A stretch of 64,000 nucleotides of DNA from the NCBI RefSeq assembly GCF_000577275.2, contig NZ_HG916855.1, positions 1,054,001 to 1,118,000 on the forward strand, in the 5' to 3' direction. How positions within the stretch are numbered: the stretch's first letter is position 1; each line of letters opens with the position of its first letter. This document shows positions 35,931 through 44,120 of this stretch, one piece after another. The DNA comes from Rhizobium favelukesii. GTDB taxonomy: Bacteria > Pseudomonadota > Alphaproteobacteria > Rhizobiales > Rhizobiaceae. The notes beneath the pieces are model-generated. The model saw only the letters and a list, made by a program, of their open reading frames with translations. It was not told the origin of the DNA and ran no database searches. The position numbers and the translations under genes were made by a program.

Positions 35931-36243
35931 TGGCAAGATTTCATAGAATGCATGCTCCGCGGCGTTTTAGTGGTCAACGCGGCCTATCCTCAGCCTCCTC
36001 GATATGGCCAGACTGTGGAGGTGCGTGTTGATTTTGATCGCTGATTGCGATTGACCTCTCTTTCGGTCTTTATCGAAAAAGCGCCACTCTCGCTCGAGGC
36101 GAGCAATCGCATACTGAAAGATTGTCGTGGGCAAGGAGAGCGGGCCGCATACTTCTTGGTTATCCATCGTATCAATAAACCCCTTGTTTTCCTGATGTGC
36201 CACGGCAGACGGCAGCGATTTTCTGGCTACTCGCACGCCCCGA
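35931..36243. other. Convergent intergenic region
   Basis: This lies between the convergent cyclase and GMP/PMI genes. No terminator with a clean stem and T-run was identified and no gene is supported. Confidence 0.4.
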
Positions 36244-37671
36244 TCAGCTGCGCCCGAACTCGTCGACGATGCGGATGATATCGTCTTCGCCGAGATAGGA
36301 TCCGGTCTGGACTTCGATCAGTTCAAGCATGATCTTGCCGGGGTTGGCCAAGCGATGGATTTCTCCGAGCGGAATGTAGACGGATTCGTTTTCCCTGAGC
36401 ATCTGCACGTTTTCGCCGATCGTCACCTCGGCCGTGCCCTTGACGACGATCCAATGCTCGGAGCGGTGATGGTGCTTCTGCAGCGACAGCTTCTTGCCCG
36501 GCGTGACGAAGATGCGCTTGACCTGGAAGCGGTCGCCGTTCAGCACGGACGTGTAGCCACCCCACGGCCGGTAGGAGGTCGGGTGCGTCTCGGTCAGCTG
36601 CGATGTCGATGGGGCGGCAGCGAGCATTTTCACGATGCTTCCAACGTCCTGGCTGTCCTGCAACCGGCCGACATAGACGGCGTCCTCGCTGGCGATGACG
36701 GCGATGTCGTCCATGCCCTGGACGGCGAGATGCACGCCATGTGTCATGATGAGCGAGTTCTTGGTATTGACGACGGTCGTATTGGCGGCCGCCACATTGC
36801 CATGCTCGTCGCGGCTGCCGCTCTTCCAGACGGAATCCCAGCTGCCGAGATCGGACCACTTGAAGGGCGAGGGGACGACGGCGGCGTTGCTCGTCTTTTC
36901 CATGATGGCGTAGTCGATCGAGATGTTCGGCGCGGCGGAAAACGCTGACCGATCGAGGCGCGTAAAATCAAGATCTGTCTTGGCGTTTGCGACGGCCTCT
37001 CCGGCCGCCTTTATCGTTTCGGGAGCGTGGGTGCGCAATTCATCGAGCAGACACGAAACCGAGAACATGAACATACCGGAGTTCCAATAGAAGCTGCCTG
37101 CGGCGAGCATCTCTTCCGCCTTGGCGAGCGGCGGTTTTTCGATGAAGCGTGCCACCACCCTTGCACCGGTCGTCAGCGCTTCTCCGCCTTCGATATAGCC
37201 GTAGCCGGTTGCCGGCTCGGTCGGCTGGATGCCGAACGTCACGAGCTTGCCTTCGGCGGCTGTCGCAGCTGCGATGCGGACGCAGTCAAAATAGGTGTCG
37301 TCGGCGACGATCTCATAGTCGGAGCCAAGCACATGCATGATTGTGTCTTGGTCAAAGCGTTTGCTCACCAGCGTCGCAGCCGCTGCAACGGCGGCAGCGG
37401 TGTTGCGGGCGACCGGTTCGAGCAGAATGGCGGCGAGGCCAATGTCCAGTTCGCGTGCCTGCTCGGCGACGAGAAAGCGAAACTCTTCGTTGGTGAGAAC
37501 GACAGGAGCCTCGTAGAGCGCCGGATCGGACACGCGCTGCAGTGTCTCCTGGAAAAGTGTCTTGTCGCCGATAAACTGTATGAATTGCTTCGGTGCTGCA
37601 GCACGCGACAGCGGCCAGAGGCGCGTGCCCTTACCGCCAGCCATAATCACGGGAACGATCTTCTTCGTCAT
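36244..37671 (-). CDS. manC: Mannose-1-phosphate guanylyltransferase / mannose-6-phosphate isomerase
   Basis: The 475-residue bifunctional enzyme has a pyrophosphorylase domain with PVIMAGGKGTRLWPLSR, PAPKQF-type AAPKQFIQF, and FIEKP. A C-terminal type II isomerase cupin follows, with RPWGGYTSVLNGDRF, the metal site in LQKHHHRSEHWIVVKG and the end EVQTGSYLGEDDIIRIVDEF. It makes GDP-mannose from fructose-6-phosphate-derived mannose-phosphates for exopolysaccharide mannose, fucose or rhamnose-type units. Length is normal. Its ATG overlaps the stop of a small frame upstream (ATGA). It reads on the minus strand ahead of the ExoX/SyrA-like gene. Confidence 0.95.
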   Translation of the reverse strand: MTKKIVPVIMAGGKGTRLWPLSRAAAPKQFIQFIGDKTLFQETLQRVSDPALYEAPVVLTNEEFRFLVAEQARELDIGLAAILLEPVARNTAAAVAAAATLVSKRFDQDTIMHVLGSDYEIVADDTYFDCVRIAAATAAEGKLVTFGIQPTEPATGYGYIEGGEALTTGARVVARFIEKPPLAKAEEMLAAGSFYWNSGMFMFSVSCLLDELRTHAPETIKAAGEAVANAKTDLDFTRLDRSAFSAAPNISIDYAIMEKTSNAAVVPSPFKWSDLGSWDSVWKSGSRDEHGNVAAANTTVVNTKNSLIMTHGVHLAVQGMDDIAVIASEDAVYVGRLQDSQDVGSIVKMLAAAPSTSQLTETHPTSYRPWGGYTSVLNGDRFQVKRIFVTPGKKLSLQKHHHRSEHWIVVKGTAEVTIGENVQMLRENESVYIPLGEIHRLANPGKIMLELIEVQTGSYLGEDDIIRIVDEFGRS

Positions 37672-37823
37672 TTGGAGTGTCCTTGAGTATCTTTTGATTT
37701 ACCGCAGACCTCGCTGGCCGCGGCGATCGCCGTCTCATCGGGCTTGCCGATCTCACCGTCCGGTCGGTAGAAATTTATGCCTTTGCGATTGCCTGAAGTA
37801 TATGAGCCCGTTGCAATAGGCAT
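37668..37823 (-). CDS. Possible small protein translationally coupled to manC (51 aa)
   Basis: The frame MPIATGSYTSGNRKGINFYR, then PDGEIGKPDETAIAAA, ends with a TGA that overlaps the manC ATG by four bases, an arrangement typical of coupled genes. AGGTGG lies just before the ATG. The frame stays open further upstream to 37955, so this could equally be the end of a longer or truncated gene. I do not recognise a family. Confidence 0.35.
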   Translation of the reverse strand: MPIATGSYTSGNRKGINFYRPDGEIGKPDETAIAAASEVCGKSKDTQGHSK

Positions 37824-38175
37824 TCCGCCACCTGCATGCCGTATAGGGCGAGTGCCGGCGTTGAAAAAGTGTCGCGAACGTGGAAGCCGGGGACCGCCAG
37901 CGCATCGCATAGTCTGCCGCAATTTCAGGGCTCGAATCCCCGGCGTCCTTGACAATCACGATGGCCTCGCCGAGGCATGCCACTCCATGGTCAAGCAGGC
38001 AGCGACCAGGCCGTGGCATAGAGTCCCGAAGCTCGCGCCTTGAGCCAGACAGACCGTGAAGTCCCCTTTCTCTAAATTTCATGGCCGGTAAGCGTCTCGA
38101 CGCATCTTTTCCTGGACCGGATATGTTTCTTTCCGATGGGATCCACGCTTATCGAGCGTTTTGCCCAACCAGGCC
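37824..38175. other. Intergenic, possible remnant
   Basis: Minus-strand frames here contain GVACLGEAIVIVKDAGD-like text that looks partly coding, but no intact gene or family could be supported. Confidence 0.35.
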
Positions 38176-38469
38176 CTATTTCCCGCGACGGTGGGCGCTT
38201 TCATGCCAAATGAGATATAACACGCCGCCGACGTAGCCTACCTGCATCAGGACGAGGCAAATGAGGCCGTAGTAAAGTGTCGTGGTGACACTGTCGTAGT
38301 GAAGGTAGCAGAACAGGCAGAACGCGGCCACGACGAGAAGCATTCTGACATAGACGCCTGGCGCACGCATCATCGCCGTGAAGCGAGCCAGCTTGGTCGT
38401 ATCGCTTTTAAAGCCTTGTTCGATTCCTCTAGTCAGGTTCTTTGGGACGTGGGGCGCAGAGCTTGGCAT
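38176..38469 (-). CDS. ExoX/SyrA-like exopolysaccharide regulator, small membrane protein
   Basis: The 97-residue protein has a soluble N-terminus and two hydrophobic helices in MMRAPGVYVRMLLVVAAFCL and YYGLICLVLMQVGYVGGVLY, with a short basic C-terminus. The size, the Y-V/P-R start of the first helix and the L-x-Q-V-G-Y motif in the second match the ExoX (PsiA/SyrA) family. These are inner-membrane proteins that lower or modulate exopolysaccharide production, apparently at the level of the ExoY-type initiating transferase. The ATG at 38469 has GGAGG eight bases upstream. It is divergent from the ExoQ-like polymerase gene, sharing a regulatory region with a TGCA-N-TGCA palindrome. Confidence 0.78.
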   Translation of the reverse strand: MPSSAPHVPKNLTRGIEQGFKSDTTKLARFTAMMRAPGVYVRMLLVVAAFCLFCYLHYDSVTTTLYYGLICLVLMQVGYVGGVLYLIWHESAHRRGK

Positions 38470-38871
38470 CGCGAAGTCCTCCATGGTGCAGAGCATCATT
38501 TTTGCTGTTTGAAGACCCGTGGTCGTTCCTAGCACAGCGGTGGTCGTCGTTCGTCACCACATCTCTTTCCGTCAGAACAATAAAGCAGTGCGATCCGACA
38601 ACGAATATCGATGTTGTATACTTGCAAGATGACGTAGTTATAAATATAAATGCGAAATCAATAAGATGTCAACGCGGAAAGATTCTGATCATTGTTGCTT
38701 GGTGGTGATTGAATATTGATCGTGCCAAGGAATGATTTATCCAATTTTGGCTTGCCTTCGATTTTTTGCGTCTATAAATTGTAGCAACACAATTTATACC
38801 TTTTCAAATTCGAGCAACGCGCATAGTGTGCATTGCAACATAGCAACGTCGTCAACATCCGGTGAGAGAGG
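38470..38871. other. AT-rich divergent regulatory region
   Basis: This AT-rich stretch separates the ExoX/SyrA-like gene from the polymerase gene. It contains several A/T tracts (for example 38632-38680 and 38755-38800) and the palindrome at 38829-38837. No coding frame is supported. It probably houses promoters for both directions. Confidence 0.6.
38829..38837. promoter_or_regulatory. TGCA-N-TGCA palindrome (site a)
   Basis: TGCATTGCA lies 34 bases before the ATG of the polymerase gene, in context AGTGTGCATTGCAACATAG. It is one of five related sites in the cluster. The regulator is unknown. Confidence 0.65.
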
Positions 38872-40377
38872 ATGAGCGTTGAGCCGATAGGACTATTCAC
38901 GCTGGCGTTAGGCCTTTTCGGCCTCGCACTCGGATACGCGTCAATCGCCACGATATTCGTGGTATTGACCATATTCGGATCGGCCGCGGCGGTTATCGCC
39001 GGCTCGGCAAGTATTCCACCTGCGCACCTGTTTCTGCTGTTTCTTGCCGTGGCAACTCTTGCCAATCAGGCACGCTCCGAGATCGCGGTGAAAATGCTCG
39101 GCTTCGGCAAAGCGGGCTTTTGGCTGGCGTGCCTTGTCGTTTACGGAGCAGTGACTGCCTATTTTTTGCCAAGACTGCTTGCCGGACAAAGCTTGATCAT
39201 TCCGCTTGGCATATCAGAGTACCCGTCGACGCGCGGCGCCGTTCCGCTCGGACCCGTATCCAGCAATTTCACGCAGACGATCTATCTGATCGCGGACCTT
39301 ATCTGTTTCTTGTTAATTGCCACGGTCGGGTCAACGCGAGCGGGCTTCAATGCACTCGTCACTGGGCTTATCGCCTATGCCGCCTTCAACGTGCTGTTTG
39401 CTTTGCTTGACCTGGCAACGAACGCGACCGGGACCGAGGAACTGCTCCAATTCATGCGCAATGCGCAGTATACATTCCATGAAAATGACAGCGTCAACGG
39501 CATGAAGCGCATCGTTGGCTCGTTCCCCGAGGCATCGGCTTTCGCGGGGACGACTCTGGGCGCACTCGGTTTTACCGGGACACTGTGGCTTTGTGCGAGA
39601 AAGAACACCTGGACAGGCCCGCTTGCCTTTGCGTCACTCGTTCTGATCGTTTTGTCGACGTCCTCCACCGGGCTTGTCGCAACACCGGTCTGCCTGGTGA
39701 TCCTTTACTGGACAGCACTCTTCCGGTGCGGTGTCTCGTACGGAAGCCGTCACGCCACCGCCTTCGTGCTGGCAGCTCCTGCGATCGTGGTCGTGATTGC
39801 ACTCTTCGTGATCCTTCATCAGGACCTCTATCAGGACATTCGCGATTACGTTGACGTGCTGGTGCTGAACAAGGCGACGTCGAATTCGGCGGCAGAGAGA
39901 GGATCTTGGAACACCTACGGATTGCAGAATTTTTGGGATTCGTCCGGACTTGGGGTCGGACTGGGCACGGCGCGAACCTCGAGCTTCCCAATTGCGGTAT
40001 TGTCCAATGTTGGCGTGCCGGGCGCGCTGTTTTTCCTGTTGTTCACGTTATCGGCCCTGGTGCGGTTGCCTGGCCCCGCGCGAACGTTTGAGTCCGATGT
40101 GCGGCTGGCCTCGCGCAATGGGTGCCTGTGTCTTCTCGTTGGAGCATGCGTGGCCGGCCCCACGGTTGATCTTGGCTTGCACTTTTTCATTCTCGCCGGC
40201 CTGGCAAGTTGCAATCCCGCGCAGGCGCGTTTGCCCGCACCCCTCCTGTCTCTTCGAGGGGGATCCGGCAAGCCGGCTGATCTCGAAAACGCTTTTGGGC
40301 CGCGGCCACCGACAGTCAGTCCAGGATCAGGCAGCTCAAGCAACCACGCCTTGGCCGCCGCGCCCGATCGAACGTGA
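38872..40377 (+). CDS. Polysaccharide polymerase, Wzy/ExoQ-like
   Basis: The 501-residue protein has ten or more hydrophobic helices spread over the first 430 residues, with a long loop containing TFHENDSVNGMKRIVGSFPE and a second AERGSWNTYGLQNFWDSSGL. The RIVGSFPEASAFAG and GVGLGTARTSSFP segments resemble the Wzy/O-antigen-ligase loops where Arg residues bind the glycan. A hydrophilic Pro/Gly/Ser tail of about 60 residues is unusual and may come from a shifted end. In a Wzy-dependent pathway it joins lipid-linked repeats in the periplasm. The ATG follows GAGAGAGG by two bases, closer than usual. Confidence 0.78.
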   Translation: MSVEPIGLFTLALGLFGLALGYASIATIFVVLTIFGSAAAVIAGSASIPPAHLFLLFLAVATLANQARSEIAVKMLGFGKAGFWLACLVVYGAVTAYFLPRLLAGQSLIIPLGISEYPSTRGAVPLGPVSSNFTQTIYLIADLICFLLIATVGSTRAGFNALVTGLIAYAAFNVLFALLDLATNATGTEELLQFMRNAQYTFHENDSVNGMKRIVGSFPEASAFAGTTLGALGFTGTLWLCARKNTWTGPLAFASLVLIVLSTSSTGLVATPVCLVILYWTALFRCGVSYGSRHATAFVLAAPAIVVVIALFVILHQDLYQDIRDYVDVLVLNKATSNSAAERGSWNTYGLQNFWDSSGLGVGLGTARTSSFPIAVLSNVGVPGALFFLLFTLSALVRLPGPARTFESDVRLASRNGCLCLLVGACVAGPTVDLGLHFFILAGLASCNPAQARLPAPLLSLRGGSGKPADLENAFGPRPPTVSPGSGSSSNHALAAAPDRT

Positions 40378-40455
40378 CACTGACATGCTTGGCGCCTGAC
40401 AGATCGCGGATGAAATTTTCGGATAGGTCGCGCTCCGGGAGCCTTCGGCGCATCG

Positions 40456-41772
40456 CTACTGCTTCTCGTTCTTCTTTCCGATAGCGAAATAGGCAAAGCC
40501 ATGCTTGGTCACTTCGGCGACGGGATAGATATTGCGCAGGTCGACGATCGTCGGGGTTTTCACCAGCGACTTAATCCGCTTGAGATCGAGCGCCCGGAAT
40601 TCGTCCCATTCAGTGACGATGACCATGGCCTCCGCACCTTCGGCGATCTCGTAGGGGTCGTTGCCGTAGGTGATCGGGGCCACAACCTCTTTTGCCATCT
40701 CCATGCCTTCCGGATCAAAGGCGTGGACATTGGCGCCACCGTCCAGCAGCGCCTGGATGATGGTGATCGATGGCGCGTCGCGCATGTCGTCGGTGTTCGG
40801 CTTGAAGGTCAGGCCGAGGATCGCAATCTTCTTGCCGCGAACAGTGCCGTCGCAGGCGGCGATGACCTTGCGGCCCATGGCACGCTTGCGGTTGTCGTTG
40901 ATCGCGACCGTCGTCTCGATGAGGCGAACCGGGCTGTCATAATCCTGCGCAGTCTTGACCAGCGCCAGCGTATCCTTGGGGAAGCACGAGCCGCCGTAGC
41001 CGGGGCCGGCATGCAGGAACTTGTCGCCGATGCGCTTGTCCATGCCGATGCCCTTGGCCACTTTCTGCACGTCGGCGCCGATCTGCTCGCAAAGGTCGGC
41101 GATCTCGTTGATGAAGGTGATCTTCATCGCCAAGAAGGCGTTGGCCGCGTACTTGATCAGCTCGGAGGTGCGGCGTTCGCAGAAGTAGAGTGGTGCCTCG
41201 TTGAGGTAGAGGGGGCGATAGACCTCGCGCATGATTTCCACGGCGCGCGGCTCGTCGGTGCCAAGGACGATGCGATCCGGGCGCTTGAAGTCGGTAATTG
41301 CGGCGCCCTCGCGCAGGAATTCCGGATTGGAGACGACGGAAATATCCTTCTCGGGGAATTCCTCGCGGAAGATGCGCTCGATCTCATCGCCGGTGCCGAC
41401 GGGAACCGTTGACTTGGTGACGACGACGGTAAATCCGGAGACCGCCGCCGCGATCTCGCGGGCGGCCGCATAGACGTAACTCAGGTCGGCATGGCCATCG
41501 CCGCGCCGCGACGGCGTGCCGACGGCGATGAAGACGACCTGCGCATTCGCAACCGATGCCGCCAGCTCCTTGGAAAAATCCAAGCGACCGGCGCTGCGGT
41601 TATGCTCGATGATGGTATCAAGACCGGGTTCGAAGATCGGAACTTTTCCGGCTTCGAGGGCGTCGATCTTTGCGGCGGACTTGTCGACACAGGTGACATG
41701 GTGGCCGAAATCGGCGAGGCAGGCACCGGAGACAAGGCCGACATAGCCCGAGCCAATCATCACAATACGCAT
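40456..41772 (-). CDS. ugd: UDP-glucose 6-dehydrogenase
   Basis: The 438-residue enzyme has the N-terminal Rossmann motif MIGSGYVGLVSGACLADFGH, STVPVGTGDEIERIF, and the active-site Cys in GYGGSCFPKDT. The C-terminal UDP-binding domain carries ILGLTFKPNTDDMRDAP. It oxidises UDP-glucose to UDP-glucuronate with two NAD+, so the exopolysaccharide is expected to be acidic. Full length. It is the last gene of a minus-strand group with the GH16 enzyme and a GT4 protein (43932 to 40456), 51 bases after the GH16 stop. Confidence 0.97.
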   Translation of the reverse strand: MRIVMIGSGYVGLVSGACLADFGHHVTCVDKSAAKIDALEAGKVPIFEPGLDTIIEHNRSAGRLDFSKELAASVANAQVVFIAVGTPSRRGDGHADLSYVYAAAREIAAAVSGFTVVVTKSTVPVGTGDEIERIFREEFPEKDISVVSNPEFLREGAAITDFKRPDRIVLGTDEPRAVEIMREVYRPLYLNEAPLYFCERRTSELIKYAANAFLAMKITFINEIADLCEQIGADVQKVAKGIGMDKRIGDKFLHAGPGYGGSCFPKDTLALVKTAQDYDSPVRLIETTVAINDNRKRAMGRKVIAACDGTVRGKKIAILGLTFKPNTDDMRDAPSITIIQALLDGGANVHAFDPEGMEMAKEVVAPITYGNDPYEIAEGAEAMVIVTEWDEFRALDLKRIKSLVKTPTIVDLRNIYPVAEVTKHGFAYFAIGKKNEKQ

Positions 41773-41823
41773 GGATCTATTCCCTGAAACAGCGATCGGT
41801 GCAATTGAGCGGTGTGCCGGCCG

Positions 41824-42780
41824 TTATTGATAGGCCTGGAAGTAATCAACCCGCATCTCGGTGAGCAATTGATCTGGCTTTAAGTCTTGCGGGTAGGGAA
41901 CGTCGCTGCGAAGAGCCAGCGTCAGAAGCGGCCAGAATACGTCGCCGTCGACGTCGAGCTCAGCTGAACGGTGAATCGGCCAATTGGCGGGCAAACCCGT
42001 GCGCGTGTCGATGACCGGCTTTCTCTCGAAATACGGCACGCACTTTGTTTCGTCGACAAGTATCCCATACCGGCAATAGCCTTGCGTCATATCGACGTCT
42101 GTCGTCACGCCTGTACCCTCATGATGCTGTCCGGGGTCACCCCACTCGTGCAAATAGGCGCCGTAGACAGTGGGTTCCCACCCCTTGTGCTCCACAACAT
42201 CCAGTTCGATGCTGGTCTTTGGCGCCAGAATACTGTGGCCGTTCATGAGCCAGAAAGCCGGCCATGTCAGCGGATGCCTGGGAAACAGCATCCTTGCCTC
42301 GAAGTAGCCCGTGCGCCATCCCTTATTGACGACGCCGTCCCTGCGGCCGGTCTGGAGGTTGCCCGATATCCATTGGAATTCGCTGAGCAGGTTGCCGTAG
42401 TAATTAGGAACCGACATGCTCCTGCCGATGTATTTGGCCGATATTTGCAGCGCCTTGCCGTCCGTCGCCTGTGGATCGTCGACGATTGCGTATGGGTTAA
42501 AACCTTCCTCGCCGTCTTTGCGCGAAAATGCCGAACGGCCGTAAAAGCCGGGGTCATGGGTTGTTGCCTTCGGGCCTGCGTTCCAGATCGACCAGTCGAT
42601 CGTGTTGAAATTATCGTCGAAGACGAGCTTTTTGCCATCCGTCGGATCCGTCGTCATCGCGCGCGCGGATCGATACTGCAGGCCCATGCTGATGCCAAAG
42701 AGAACAGTGGACGCCTTGACGAAGTGTCGTCGGGACAAGCTCGATTCCTGCATCTGAAACCTCATCGCTTGGGAGTTCAT
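41824..42780 (-). CDS. Tat-exported glycoside hydrolase family 16 (beta-glucanase type)
   Basis: The 318-residue protein starts with a twin-arginine signal (SLSRRHFVKASTVLFGISMG, about residues 14-33). A GH16 jelly-roll domain contains YFEARMLFPRHPLTWPAFWL and the active-site motif IELDVVEH (nucleophile Glu192, acid/base Glu197). GH16 enzymes of rhizobial exopolysaccharide clusters (ExoK/ExsH) cut beta-1,3/1,4-linked polymer during or after synthesis, so depolymerising the local product is the likely role. Folded export by Tat rather than type I secretion is uncommon for this group. The start at 42780 is six bases after the glycosyltransferase stop. Later in-frame ATGs (42765, 42753) are possible. 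Confidence 0.85.
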   Translation of the reverse strand: MNSQAMRFQMQESSLSRRHFVKASTVLFGISMGLQYRSARAMTTDPTDGKKLVFDDNFNTIDWSIWNAGPKATTHDPGFYGRSAFSRKDGEEGFNPYAIVDDPQATDGKALQISAKYIGRSMSVPNYYGNLLSEFQWISGNLQTGRRDGVVNKGWRTGYFEARMLFPRHPLTWPAFWLMNGHSILAPKTSIELDVVEHKGWEPTVYGAYLHEWGDPGQHHEGTGVTTDVDMTQGYCRYGILVDETKCVPYFERKPVIDTRTGLPANWPIHRSAELDVDGDVFWPLLTLALRSDVPYPQDLKPDQLLTEMRVDYFQAYQ

Positions 42781-42786
42781 TGCGCA

Positions 42787-43932
42787 CTAGCGTGCTGCCG
42801 CGCGCAGCGCATTGGCGTGGATGTCCACGACGTTTTCGATACTGAAGCGGTCGATAAACGCTTGCCGGAAGCGTGCGCTTGCCCTTTCTGCATCGAGATG
42901 ATCACAATAATAGACCATCGCGTCGACAAGCGCCTTGCCACCATCGGCTGCCACCAAGCGTCCAAGGCGCTCATCGGTCAGAATATCGCTGGGCCCGAAG
43001 TCGCAATCTGTGGCAATGACGGGTAGGCCGAAACGCAATGCCTCGCAAATCACAAGTGACCAGCCTTCCCAGCGTGACGTGGACACATATATGTCGCTTG
43101 TCGTCAGGGCTGGTTGAGGGTTGTCCGGATGGTGCTCAATGGTCACGACCTCGTTAAGACCAAGCCGTCGGATCGCTTGCCGCAATTCTGGTTCGTTTGC
43201 GCCATGTCCGACTATTTTGAGCCTGACGTTCTTGCGAACCTTATAAAGTTCGGCAAAGGCATGGAGCAGGATGTCCTGGCCCTTTTGGTGAGAAAACCGA
43301 CCGACATTCACAAAGGTCACATGACCACCTTCCCCGCGAGCGACGTCATTGTCGATGCCTTCGAATTTGCGAACCGGATTTGGAACCCAATAAAGCGGAG
43401 TAGGGCCGGAAAACATTAACTTGAAAGATTCGAGCTGTCGCGGCGACGTCCCGAATACGCAAGAGGCGCGCCGCAGAAAAAAAGCCTTCATGAGAAAGAA
43501 CAGGACGCGCGCTTTCATGTGGCTGCGTTCGCGTCGCGGATTGCCATGCAGGTGAACGGCAAAATTACGCCTCAGGCCGATACATGAGGCCATCGCAATC
43601 ACGGCAGGCTCGATCTGTGGCACCACGACAAGGCTGTAATCCTTGCTCCTGATGACGTCCCTAAATGTTTGCATCAGCTCCAGTCGACTGCGCGGACGTC
43701 GATCGATGACATTGTACATGCGCGTCGCCGGTCGGTTCTTGTGGCTCGTCGTATAGAGCACGTCGACCTCGAAATCGTTGCCATATCTTTCAGTGAGATT
43801 GCTGCAGATCGTATCCACGACGCGCTCAATTCCCGCAAAGGAATGCGTGCCAGGCTGGATGTAGAGAATCTTGCGGCGGGCGTCGGGCAGAACAGCTTCA
43901 CTCTGTCTCAACGCGTCAGCTGCTACTTCCAT
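42787..43932 (-). CDS. Glycosyltransferase family 4
   Basis: The 381-residue GT4 enzyme has ILYIQPGTHSFAGIERVVDT in the N-terminal domain and VNVGRFSHQKGQDILLHAFA at the hinge. The donor domain has LKIVGHGANEPELRQAIRRL and STSRWEGWSLVICEALRFGL (the EGWSLVICEAL form of the E-x7-E motif). It is cytoplasmic and membrane-associated by inference. It is the first gene of the minus-strand group with the GH16 and Ugd genes and is divergent from the GMC oxidoreductase gene. The shared region holds palindrome site b. Confidence 0.9.
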   Translation of the reverse strand: MEVAADALRQSEAVLPDARRKILYIQPGTHSFAGIERVVDTICSNLTERYGNDFEVDVLYTTSHKNRPATRMYNVIDRRPRSRLELMQTFRDVIRSKDYSLVVVPQIEPAVIAMASCIGLRRNFAVHLHGNPRRERSHMKARVLFFLMKAFFLRRASCVFGTSPRQLESFKLMFSGPTPLYWVPNPVRKFEGIDNDVARGEGGHVTFVNVGRFSHQKGQDILLHAFAELYKVRKNVRLKIVGHGANEPELRQAIRRLGLNEVVTIEHHPDNPQPALTTSDIYVSTSRWEGWSLVICEALRFGLPVIATDCDFGPSDILTDERLGRLVAADGGKALVDAMVYYCDHLDAERASARFRQAFIDRFSIENVVDIHANALRAAAR

Positions 43933-44083
43933 CTTTCTACGTCCTCTTGAACCGATCGATTTGCGTAGTTATGGTACAGGAAAGTTATGTCAGAAAATGC
44001 TTAGGAAACGCCCTTGATCGAGCCGCTGTCATTTGACTGTCGGAACGAAGAAATATTGTTGGCTTGCCGGAATACTTATTCAT

Positions 44084-44092
44084 TGCAGTGCA
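44084..44092. promoter_or_regulatory. TGCA-N-TGCA palindrome (site b)
   Basis: TGCAGTGCA sits 28 bases before the oxidoreductase start in context CATTGCAGTGCAAAATGCAA, with a third TGCA half-site following. It is between divergent genes. Confidence 0.65.
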
Positions 44093-44120
44093 AAATGCAA
44101 CAATAAAGGTGCGCAGTACA

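Noticed and set aside
35940..36000. Transcription terminator between the convergent cyclase and manC genes
   Set aside because: CCGCG/CGCGG pairing is possible but there is no T-run and the stem is poor.
40501..41412. 303-codon plus-strand frame
   Set aside because: It is antisense to ugd; no start signal or family content.
41971..43026. 351-codon plus-strand frame
   Set aside because: It is antisense to the GH16 and GT4 genes, whose motifs are unambiguous; the composition is typical of an antisense shadow.
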